From positions 37,507 through 63,309 of the forward strand of contig BFEA01001101.1 in the NCBI GenBank assembly GCA_003427395.1: a stretch of DNA of 25,803 nucleotides. Reading direction: 5' to 3'. Origin of the DNA: Chara braunii. Taxonomy: Eukaryota; Streptophyta; Charophyceae; Charales; Characeae. The notes below the pieces were generated by a model. That model made no database searches. It was not told the origin of the DNA and worked only from the letters and a program-made list of their open reading frames with translations. This document shows, one piece after another, positions 17,620 through 25,803 of this stretch (position 1 is its first letter; every line of letters begins with the position of its first letter). A program made the translations under genes and the position numbers.

Positions 17620-18393
17620 TCATAGAGTGTAGTCATTGTTCTTGTGTTCCAACGTGAATAATATCTCCTCACATAATCTGAAAAGGAAGTGAAGTTGGGC
17701 ATGCATCAAACAGTCAACCTTTAGATTCAATTCTCTTGCGAGCGAAGGATTTATTTCGAATCGATCACGAAAGCGCTTCGGAGCACCCGTGGAAGTGGGC
17801 TCGCGAAAGTCTTCCCTCACAAGGAAGAAAGCTTTCATTCGCTTACCATCAAGCTTGGTCGTCGTGAAAAGAGTTAGTACAGGGGTGTCGCGGTTGAACA
17901 GACGAGCTCGACCATGGTAGTCTATGATCACAGGGAAACGCAACTGCGGCTTCCCGATGCAGTACCAAGCGAAAAGTTTTGCATGCTCGTCGCCCACGCA
18001 ATCCCAGTCTTGTTCTAAGCGCAGTGAGTCCCACACATCTACCATATCCTAGAGGTCGAGGTTCTGCTCCTAACAGGATAGAACTTCCCAAAGTTGGACT
18101 TTTTCTAAACGCCAGTAGAGGTACCACATATTTGATCCTCTATCGCGAACTATTGTGGTTTCTCCATAAGTAACACGTGTTTCGGGTTCGATGTAACCGT
18201 CGAGGCCGACCCCAGCTTCGATATGCAGATAATCGCTGTCAAGACTGACCGTTCCTCGTGCCCAAATATTTTGTTCATGATGATAAGCTTCCTGTCCACA
18301 TTCTCGATCGAAAAGGAATACTCGCTCGTATATGACGAGGTTTCGTAGGACGTTGTCTCCTATACAACGTCGCACGATGGTGTGTCGTCCTCA
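17620..18393 (-). pseudogene. C-terminal unknown module of transposase copy 2 or adjoining gene
   Basis: Two ORFs, 18375-18070 and 18045-17620, lie in the same frame as transposase copy 2 upstream. Only 24 nt separate the first stop (TAG 18070-18072) from the ATG of the next ORF, and those 24 nt contain a second TAG. The first ORF has the GSNMWYLYW motif shared with 16496-16687. The second includes 'KLFAWYCIGKPQLRFPVII' and 'KRMKAFFLVREDFREP' and reads as real protein. The 36 nt from GTTCTATCC to CTCTAG form a GT...AG, in-frame segment that would remove both stops, but that is shorter than usual plant introns. A TGA at 18391-18393 and a likely acceptor (TTGTCGTGCAG, about 18402) precede this block. 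Function unknown; no family recognised. Confidence 0.5.
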
Positions 18394-18495
18394 TCCATCC
18401 TGCACGACAATAAATCGAAATTAGTTCGCAGTTAACGTTTCGTCATTATCTTTGCGGAGTTGGTAGCTAACAAATCTGAACCAGTTCGCATTTAA

Positions 18496-19543
18496 CTAAA
18501 TGGGCACGTCGGACGGATCGGAAAGACAACCGTCCCCCAGGGCCACAAGTGCTTTCTCGCAGGCAGATGTCGGTATTGTAAGGCCTGTCACGAATTTGCT
18601 TTCATCTGTTCCTTTGCGGAAGGGTCTTCTCAAGGAATAAGCCACGGTTTCGGCGCGTTGCCATTGTTCCTCGTCCGAAGTGGAAAGTTTTCACCTCTTT
18701 GTCCAAGCGCCGGAGTACCTTTTGCGAAGATCGGACGAGTGACCTGTAGGCAACCACCACTGTATACATAAACAACCAAAATTTGGAGAGGAAAGGTCGT
18801 CGATAACCTCAGACTGTGCTCTACCTACCCAGAATGGGACACCTTGAGTCAGTTCCTCATCGGGTGACCTAACAATCACAAAATCACCTTTGTTTATATG
18901 GCGCCGAGGGTCGAAGTCCACCTTTGGATGGCTCGTCCTCGGTCCTACATAAATAAGCGAAGCCTCTAGCGAAGGAGGGTCGATTTCTTGAACTTCGACC
19001 ACAGTTTCGACTGATTGTGGCCAGAAGGTGTGAGGGTAGATCACGGGCACGTCCGCCTCCAGGACATCCTCTTCCTCACCTTCTTCCGTCTCCTTCTTCT
19101 TTTGCTTTTGCATCATATCGTCCGCCTCGACGAAGATGGTTTTTCAGTCAGACAAAGCATCCTCCTGCTTTTCGACCTCCTCCTTCCTATATGTCTGCTA
19201 CATGTGTCTGTGCTGTTCGAGGACGTCCAGGAATTTTTGGACACTGTCACGAGTCATCCGAAAATCCTCTTTAACGACACGTGGAATAACACATGGTTGT
19301 GGAGGGGATGTAGGGTCTGTATACTCTCCATCCACAACTGGGAACCAGTGAACTGGTTTGCCTTCTGGCTTCCATTCCACATCGGTGCAGTACTTTTTGT
19401 ACACCATGACGGGACTACCGTCTCGCATGAAGAATTTGAAGAGATGTGGTTTCGACACGCCGACGATGCTTTTGTCGACATATCGATCCACTACCCTGCG
19501 CCAATCGGCAATGTGATCGAGCTCAGTGCACTTTGGCGGTGTC
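18496..19543 (-). pseudogene. transposase copy 2, C-terminal DUF7869 part plus BAH/chromo-like module
   Basis: The frame begins just after the insertion at 19544 with 'STPPKCTELDHIADWRR', matching copy 1 'KTPPRCIFLNRIVDWRG', and continues through 'PHLFKFFMRDGSPVMVYKKY' (copy 1 'PHLLKFYMVGDNPFMSYKEY'). After stops at 19198-19200 (TAG) and 19144-19146 (TGA) the same frame gives an acidic linker, the FWP motif, and 'DFVIVRSPDEE...PFWVGRA', the presumed BAH/chromo-like module. A TGA at 18691-18693 falls where copy 1 has Trp ('AWTKR*KL' against 'AWKKKWRK'), after which homology resumes through 'TGLTIP' to a TAG at 18496-18498. No frameshift is required. This is a dead copy unless the stops are bypassed. 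Confidence 0.75.
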
Positions 19544-21484
19544 GAGCGCATCGGTCCGGCACCTCACAAGGGCAGCGCGGGACCCTCCTTATGCTAGCTC
19601 CTTCTACACTAATTCTCTCACTAATCTAACTTCTCCAATGGATTCGCCTACTTTAAAAACCCCAAATTTGCATCTCTGTTTGTCGAAAACGGTCGAGAAC
19701 CGACTGATTAAACAAAACTTCACTCCCATCTTCTTCTTCTCTTTCGTGTCATCTCAACACACTAATGTTTCTTCCTAGATCACTACCTACTAATCCAATG
19801 TCAAAACTAACCCCTCCATCCAAATCGCAGCTATCAAAACCCTTGAGAACGCCTCTTTCCTCGCCTAAAACCGTGAAACATCGAGTGCACTGCCACTTCT
19901 TTGTTGCGCCCCGGCTCACCATTTCGCCATCTCCGATCGTCTTCACTGTCAAATGCACCGGGGACGAACCCACGCCCAGGTTCATTCTGCCCTGCCTTAG
20001 CACTGTCATTCTGTTCCCCCGCTTCGCCCGCTGCCGCTGGCGCTCCACTCTGTTTTCCCGTCGTCCGCTCACCCTTTCAGCGCCCACGCCCCACTCTGCG
20101 AGCGACCGGCCACACAGCGGACGGGTAATTTCAATAGCCCCGGCGATCTTGCGGGAAAACTTCGGAGCTGTTACTGGCTGACTCTACTAATCCCCCTCCG
20201 CCTATACCCAAGCTCGACGAGTGATTTGCACGGGACGGCCCTGTCACAACCTCTCCCTCTCGTCCTACTCAGGCGGAGTCCGCTACCGCCTTGGGCTTCG
20301 AACAACGAGCTCTCACACTGGCAGTTGGTCACGGCACGGCCTGCTGCAGAGTTTAGCGTGGGTCTTCATGAACAGGGCCCGATGCGGTTCTCGACGGTAG
20401 TAGCAAACTTCTAACTATGAGCTTTGAAACCCAAAGTGGGGGAAGGGCCCCGTGCGTCTCGTTCTCGCAGTCCACGGCCTGCCCCAACTCATAGCCCGCC
20501 ACCTTTTCGCGTCCCAACGGCTACGTGCACACTGAAACCTCCCGCAACAGACTCGCGGCTGGTCGACGGTACGATTGCAAATGGTCCGCGCCACCCAGAT
20601 TTCTTCCGACTCGGCACTAATCATCCGTCGGACCTTCATGCACATTGACTCCTCGTTTCGTGTTTTTCAAGGCGACGGAACAGACGACTTTCGCCAGCAT
20701 CCCGAACACGTCGAAACCTGAACGGGCCCGCCAAAAGGAGGCGCGCGCTCAAGGCCCTCGACCACCGTAACGGCCTCTAAATCCAACGTTGTCCAAGTCA
20801 AGGGACGCCGGAGCATAAAAATACCGACGTTAATTAATAAACTACCTAGAAAATTTTTAATCGTTAGAGAACGACTGATGATAACCAGGAATCGCTGGTA
20901 CCGCTTCGACTCCGCTGACCGCAAAAATCCAAAGGGGATAGCCCCGCCGGACCCTCAAGTCCTCGGTCCCTTCGCGCTACCTCGACATTCCTGCGTCGTC
21001 GCTGCTCGGTCTTGATCCCTGAATCTCCTTGATGAAAGTCCGACGTTGTAACCAATAGGGCTAGGTCCAAGGATGAGTCTGGTACTGGCGGACACCTATA
21101 TAAGCGGATATTGCGTGACACGCGGATCTATCGAGATATTTCCAAGTCGCGTTGTTGTTGATGTCGTCCTCCGTACGTACGCACATGTCACAAGCAAGCA
21201 TATCAATCAACGAGACATAATCTTTTTAATCCTAACTTAATCAGAAATAAAAATTTGACCGGCGATTACACCGACTCTCACAATCATCAATCAAAAATAA
21301 AATAATAACGCGCGCCTCATGTCTGCGCGCCCACACGCTCTTTATTCTAGTCACACATCCAGCTAATGTAAACCACAGACACTGTCGTGACTCGCGCGGT
21401 ATACTCAAACTTTAGACTGAACTTATTTTTTGTTGCTTGCAAAAAACAGGGCGGATACCCTTGTAAGGGTATTCGCACCGACAT
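19544..21484. mobile_element. 1.94-kb insertion inside transposase copy 2
   Basis: The coding similarity of copy 2 stops at 'ESSHK' on one side and restarts at 'TPPKC' on the other; copy 1 reads SHKTPPRC without a gap. The flanks are CGGTGTC (19537-19543) and CGGTATC (21485-21491), a likely 7-bp target duplication with one change. The ends form an imperfect inverted repeat: GCATCGGTCCGGCACC...ACAAGGG at 19548-19572 against, on the minus strand, ATGTCGGTGCGAATACC...ACAAGGG from 21484. Element plus one duplication is 1948 nt; removing it puts 21673 and 19551 back in one frame. Inside I see only unconvincing overlapping ORFs (for example 19765-20181), so it is probably a non-autonomous DNA transposon of an unassigned superfamily. 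Confidence 0.75.
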
Positions 21485-21840
21485 CGGTATCTTGTGCGAC
21501 GACTCCATAAGCGAGAACAACTGCTTCATGGTGTTAGCATCGTTATCCTTCAACATTTTCAAGAAAACACTAAAAGTCGCGTCTATGTCGGTATGTGTGT
21601 GGCCAACGAGCATGAACCCCACTTCGACATCTTCGAAAATCCAGAATTTCACGAGAAGTGAGGCCAAGCACATAAGGTATTGGTTTTTGTTTTCCCTCCA
21701 GCAGTTGTCCGCCTGGATTCGGAGGTGGCGTAGTCATTTTTGTCCCAATGCCTACAACTCACAGAGTCTGCACCGCCATCTAGGATCACCAGAAAAAAAC
21801 AGAAATATGATCTATATATACACCTATAACCGAAAACACC
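21485..21840 (-). pseudogene. transposase copy 2, DUF7869 core fragment
   Basis: The minus strand encodes 'RIQADNCWRENKNQYLMC' and 'VGFMLVGHTHTDIDATFSVF', closely matching copy 1 IQVDNCFKENKN and GHTHIDVDATFS, so the second and third catalytic-type positions are retained. Further upstream, the same frame gives a weaker match around 'FFSGDPRW' (copy 1 'YYKHDPSS') with at least three stops. Homology ends near 21840, where the A/C-rich sequence begins, so the N-terminal half, including the helix-turn-helix-like module and first Asp, is missing from this copy. The gene resumes after the insertion at 19544-21484. Confidence 0.8.
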
Positions 21841-21844
21841 ACTA

Positions 21845-22660
21845 CCCTCCTCCAAGCTAGAATGAAATCCGCAGAAGAAATGGATATGAATCCACTACGA
21901 CAAGACCATCAACACTATACCTCCAGCACAGTAATAGACAATACACACCGAGCCACCTTTTTATACTGACGCACACACAAAAAAGGCGGCCCCTACACTA
22001 AACTGAAGTACACCAACAATTAATAAAAACAAAATACCCATCCCAAGAAAGACACGCATAAAAAAAAATATACATTCCGCACCCACACGAAAACCCTTGA
22101 TTTCGATAGACGATCAAAAACTGCCCATCCCCCCAACTTCCTGATACCAGCCTAACTGTACCCCAACCCGCGTGACTGACACACACTTCATATAATGAAC
22201 GGCACACACAACCCAAACCCCCAGAAAAAACCCGACAAAGAGAAACAAGAACAACCATCCACAGGAATGCCACATGTCGCCATCAAACAAAAACAAAAAA
22301 CAAAAACATCGAATCCAACCACATGCAACCAACCTCGAAATTTAACAGTCCCTAAATTAACAACCACAAAAATCCCCCCTACACACACAAAAAACACGAA
22401 CTAACCCAACCTACACCGCATCAGCCTCACCCAACCTCTGGACAAGCAAAAACGCCTGAACCCCTATAACCCCCTACCCCACCCTCGTAACTTCATTTTT
22501 TTTCTTCTAACAAACTCAATAAATATTAACCGTCCCTAACCACCACCTTTACCGCCCACCACAAAAAAAAAAACACAGAAATGCTTCATATACACCACCA
22601 AAACCACCCTACAATCCCTACCCCACACAACAAGTAATCATAAAAAAACGTCCAAAAAAA
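21845..22660. other. A/C-rich, G-poor leader region of the element to the right
   Basis: The plus strand abruptly becomes rich in A and C (runs such as ACACACAAAAAAGG, CCAAACCCCC) with few G. The opposite strand therefore yields G/T-rich ORFs (21998-22397) composed of V, G, F, C and W, which are artefacts of composition. The skew continues through the ORF at 22661-25094, so this looks like the 5' untranslated part of one element read left to right. No terminal repeat was identified within the window. Confidence 0.5.
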
Positions 22661-23227
22661 ATGCCCGTACCGCCCAAAAATATATATACCCTACTAACAG
22701 AAACATTCCATTCCTTTGCCGTGCAGGACGAGTCTGACATTAACAAGGGATGGCATCATGAGCTGGCTGAGAAAGCCCAAGGATTCATCCACCTTCGACC
22801 ACCGAGCGTGCACGCACAGATCGCCATGCTGACCCTCCCAGAGCAAGTCCTACGGAGAGTCCATGACGCCTGCAACTCGCAAGCCCCATTCCTCATCGAG
22901 AACCTTCTTTTCTCGGATTGGGCGATCATCGTAGCCGAGTGGCAAACACTCAGGGGCAAGGAACCCATCATTCAAGCATATGCAAAAGACATTTACGCCA
23001 TCATCAAGCAAGCAGCACTGCAGAACCGCGAGATGGACAAGATCGTCACAAAAATGGAGAAGGTCATCCTCGACCTTCATGGCTTCACTTCCACACACCT
23101 AAGCGCCACAGGTGAGGTCACCACTGCTGATAACTCCGATGAACACAGACTGCAGGTCATCGAACACCTCAACCCATCTCAAGCCGAAAAAGATTGGTAT
23201 TTGAAGAGGCGGGCGGAGCGACAATAG
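22661..23227 (+). CDS. first open segment of a GRF-finger ORF, ends at TAG
   Basis: The ATG at 22661 opens a 188-codon frame of ordinary-looking protein (mostly helical, e.g. 'AEKAQGFIHLRPPSVHAQ', 'REMDKIVTKMEKVILDLHG'), with no recognised domain. It ends at TAG 23225-23227 in the context CAA-TAG-CAA, after which the same frame continues for another 203 codons. CAA-UAG-CAA is the start of the well-known tobamovirus-type leaky stop context, though the next codon (GCA) does not fit the full UAG-CAR-YYA rule. A simple CAG-to-TAG mutation is the plainer reading. Confidence 0.5.
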   Translation: MPVPPKNIYTLLTETFHSFAVQDESDINKGWHHELAEKAQGFIHLRPPSVHAQIAMLTLPEQVLRRVHDACNSQAPFLIENLLFSDWAIIVAEWQTLRGKEPIIQAYAKDIYAIIKQAALQNREMDKIVTKMEKVILDLHGFTSTHLSATGEVTTADNSDEHRLQVIEHLNPSQAEKDWYLKRRAERQ

Positions 23228-23836
23228 CAAGCAGCCAAGCCTGCTGTGTCCACCCCCACCCCGCGCGAAGCCAACTTCTTCAAGATGGCTCCGAACGCAC
23301 CATTCATACATGTCCAAACGGCCAGATGGATTGAAAGCATCAGCAGCAAATATGATAATAAGCTATGGCTGCTTGACTCTTTCAACCACACTGCTCCTAT
23401 AACCATCCAAGCTTACACAACACTGGCTAACCTATCAGAAGCTGACCTTGCCGAATGCAGAGAAGAGGCCCAAAAAACCACCATCTGCAGAACGGCGATC
23501 GATGCTAACTTCCCAATCCTCGGACCTCTTGACAGCTCCAAATGCCCCAAATGTCGGTCACTGCTCCACCAGAAGGCCATGCAAAAACCCACCGTCGAGC
23601 TCTATGAGTTCAAAAAGATCTGGAACTCTGGTAGACCATACTTGAAATGCAACTGCCCCATGCATGGCGGAGTGATCACATGGTTTGATCACATGCTCTG
23701 GTTCTACATAGCCAACCTCGATATCTTCGAGGCAGATGTCCCCTCTGATATGATGAGAATGGTCGAACTGACTGACAAACTCCAGAATGAGTGGAAAAAA
23801 CCTGTAAAACTACAGGTCACATTCCTATATATGTGA
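23228..23836 (+). CDS. GRF-like zinc-finger segment of the same ORF
   Basis: In frame with the upstream segment. Counting from 23246, Cys100, Cys103, Cys135, Cys137 and His140 lie in a pattern C-x2-C...NSGRPYLKCNC-x2-H-GGVITWFDH. The 'N(S)GRPY..C' and 'G.ITWFD' pieces match the GRF zinc finger (NPGRxFyxC...CgfFxWxD), a nucleic-acid-binding module found in topoisomerase III, APE2-type nucleases and many plant mobile-element proteins. The segment ends at a TGA (23834-23836), again followed in the same frame by open sequence ('RHMMNHTHLL'). Most likely a nucleic-acid-binding ORF1 or gag-like protein of a retroelement or transposon. Confidence 0.55.
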   Translation, partial: QAAKPAVSTPTPREANFFKMAPNAPFIHVQTARWIESISSKYDNKLWLLDSFNHTAPITIQAYTTLANLSEADLAECREEAQKTTICRTAIDANFPILGPLDSSKCPKCRSLLHQKAMQKPTVELYEFKKIWNSGRPYLKCNCPMHGGVITWFDHMLWFYIANLDIFEADVPSDMMRMVELTDKLQNEWKKPVKLQVTFLYM

Positions 23837-25094
23837 AGGCATATGATGAACCACACACACCTACTCGTCGCAAATCCTCACTTCACCATTGAACAACTCT
23901 GTGACAGAGAGCCATACAGAGAGATGCCACTAGCCAAGAAATTATTGGCCACACTTCTCCCTGCTAACAACCAAACCCACAACCCCGCACCTACGCCCTC
24001 CAAACGCAAAGACCACCCAACACCAGACATCATCCAACGAAGCAGGAATAGACAAACCACCAACACTTTCACCCCACCAACCAATGCCCCCCCCCACACG
24101 CCCGCCCAACCAATAACCAGCCTGACACCCATTCGCACTGTCACCCACAAACACCACACCTCGCGACACTACACACCCACACCAGAGTGCAGAACCGGCC
24201 GTACTCACCTCCCAGCCACAACAACCTGCCCCCATCACCGTGCACGCACCACCCCACACGCAGCCCAACACAACCATCCACAACACACGCAGAGGAAAAA
24301 AGAACATCACTGCCCAACCCGTCAAGAGATCACAAAAAGGCAGATGGCAAAAATGGAAAGAAAGGCTCGCAGCAGCAAAAAAAGCGCAACAACAACAACT
24401 ACACAACCAACGGCAGCAGCAACAGCACATCATGCAGCAACCACACAATGACACTCAACACCAACCCGCGCAGGCCCCCATCCAGCACGACACAAATGCA
24501 CAACAGTCAAGCCAACACCCACACATGCAATCACCACCTCACGAACAACCTCGCAATTCCCAACAACCCAGAGCAATGGCAGCACACACCTCACGACCAC
24601 CCACCAACTCGCAACCCCAAATCTCCCAACAAGCCCGACACAACACAATGCAAGCCCAACAATTCCTACAAACCGTCCTCATACCAACTCGACAACAATC
24701 AACCCCCGCACCCCACCCATCCCCGGCACCGACGCTCTCCCAGAACCTGCCACAGTCAAGGAGCTGGCTACCCCCCATTGAACAATTCCTCACGCACAAT
24801 AGTCAGCAGCCTGCAAACCAACTAACTTCCCCACCACAACAAGGAACACGCCGTCACAACCCAATCGTCCTCGGATCTGCATCACCGGACACCCCTCCTA
24901 GAGCACACAACGATATGAGTATCCTCCTAGAGCCATACGACGTCGAATGCTCGCTAATCGATCCCAACCTCGACGATAGCTACTCAACTGATGTAGTCCA
25001 CGAAACCCCTGCACCTCACGCTATCAACAAACACACCAGGAGAAACCTCAGCAGAGAATATACCCACAACCCCTTGTCACTCACTAATCTCTGA
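23837..25094 (+). pseudogene. Q/P/N/H-rich tail of the GRF-finger ORF, with frameshift
   Basis: The same frame continues after the TGA with 'EQLCDREPYREMPLAKKLLA' into a Pro/Thr/His-rich stretch. Near 24150-24190 the better frame switches to the one open to 25094: 'SQPQQPAPITVHAPPHTQ', then a basic patch 'KRSQKGRWQKWKERLAAAKK', long Gln-rich low-complexity sequence and an acidic end ('LEPYDVECSLIDPNLDDSY'). Both frames are open for a long way because A/C-rich DNA lacks stops, so the exact switch is uncertain. Two stops and a frameshift make this a degraded gene unless sequencing errors or recoding are involved. Confidence 0.45.
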
Positions 25095-25803
25095 ACAGTG
25101 GCTACAGATACCCCCCTCTGCTTCAAGCTGACGTCCAGACGATAATTACCGAGACCAACTTCCAAGAAATCCGGGAGAACAGACTACCTCAAGACGGCAC
25201 GAGACATGGATGACACAGGACGAGCAACAGCAGCAACAGCAGCGACTACAGATGCCCAAGGAGGAACCCCCAGCCAACAAGTTTCCCTCTCATTCAATCG
25301 CCCCTAACCGTTACTGGAGGATTTGAAGAACTCACCACGACTACAACGCTTACTTGAGTACAGACAGGGAGCTAAAAAAACCTCTTTTTGGAACCGCCTA
25401 ATAGCAACAGAACAAACATAAAGACGTCTAGGATGGAGACAGAATAGCCTGCACCATACTAAACAGAAACTAGACGACAAAAATTCAGGATTAGCGCTAC
25501 GTTAGCACAACCGCCAGATAACCATAGGAAAATAACGGAAGTGTCTTTAGCAAACAAACATAGATCCTAGCTATGCCTCCTGCAGAAGGGAACCTGCAAA
25601 TTAGAACTGCTTCCCTAGAGACGGCACCATTTTCTATACTACTTTCCTTAAGCTACGAGTAGAACAAAGAGCAGTAAACTCTAACATAAGCGGTCGATAG
25701 CAAATGCATGACAATTTGGAATTCATTCTTTCTTTCAACATTGGGTCTCCATATTCTCTATCGAAAAACAGTCTCTCTTTCTACCTCTCTCTCACTCCCT
25801 CCA
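25095..25803 (+). other. decayed continuation of the A/C-rich element; CT-rich edge
   Basis: Short coding-like pieces remain in shifting frames, for example 'QADVQTIITETNFQEIREN' (about 25130-25180) and 'RLLEYRQGAKKTSFWNRL' (about 25350-25400), separated by stops. No reverse transcriptase, endonuclease, integrase or transposase motif is visible before the window ends. The last 40 bp are CT-rich. Confidence 0.35.

Noticed and set aside
19765-20181. 138-codon Ser/Pro/Arg-rich ORF inside the 1.94-kb insertion as its transposase
   Set aside because: It is low-complexity and overlapped by ORFs in other frames and on the other strand, with no transposase motif.
21998-22397. Minus-strand ORFs rich in V, F, G, C and W that look like membrane proteins
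   Set aside because: They are the complement of A/C-rich DNA; the composition alone produces them and the three overlap in different frames.
23942-24799. Minus-strand Cys/Gly/Val-rich ORFs opposite the Q-rich tail
   Set aside because: Same composition artefact; the plus strand carries the continuing frame.

Overview
The window looks like eukaryotic nuclear DNA that is dense in repeats and has no recognisable host housekeeping gene. Supporting signs are a clean GT-AG intron in the one well-preserved gene, long tandem arrays of 300-600 bp units, (TA)n and (CT)n microsatellites, long A/T runs, and transposon genes broken by stop codons. A large plant-like genome such as a streptophyte alga would fit, but that is an impression and nothing here proves the taxon. 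No rRNA, tRNA, CRISPR array or bacterial-type operon is visible.

Layout. 1-2000 is AT-rich degenerate repeat, including two 333-bp tandem copies. 2070-5344 (minus strand) holds a small unknown gene and copy 1 of a DUF7869-type (DDE-like) transposase. 5400-7400 holds duplicated blocks without a convincing gene. 7850-9470 is a tandem array of about 346 bp units interrupted by a poly-T/palindrome/(TA)n insertion. 9790-10620 holds a possible exon and a 65-bp repeat family that contains an uncleaned Nextera mate-pair junction adapter (10228-10265), so this part of the assembly is suspect. 11018-11341 is a small element with terminal inverted repeats and a palindrome cluster. 11856-13749 (plus strand) is a spliced Ulp1/SENP-like (C48) cysteine protease gene. 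14060-15980 is a second tandem array with units of about 580-615 bp. 16295-16486 is a long hairpin. 17620-21840 (minus strand) is copy 2 of the transposase, split by a 1.94-kb insertion (19544-21484) whose removal together with one 7-bp target duplication restores the reading frame. From about 21845 to the end the plus strand turns strikingly A/C-rich and carries a degraded ORF with a GRF-like zinc finger and a Q/P-rich tail, probably part of another mobile element.

How the parts relate. The two transposase copies share domain order: a helix-turn-helix-like module (copy 1 only, since copy 2 is truncated), a DUF7869 catalytic core, a linker with a FWP motif, and a C-terminal BAH/chromo-like 'FVIV...PFW' module. 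Both copies stay in one frame for about 2 kb while carrying several stop codons. At two of these stops the other copy has an intact Trp codon. The Ulp1 gene converges on copy 2 and could be an accessory gene of the same element, as Ulp1 genes are in several plant DNA transposon groups, but linkage is the only evidence.

The most unusual signal is a 16-bp palindrome, TTCGGATGCATCCGAA, and its centre-variants. It occurs more than 20 times between 3.1 and 16.3 kb, in two otherwise unrelated tandem arrays and at several single sites.
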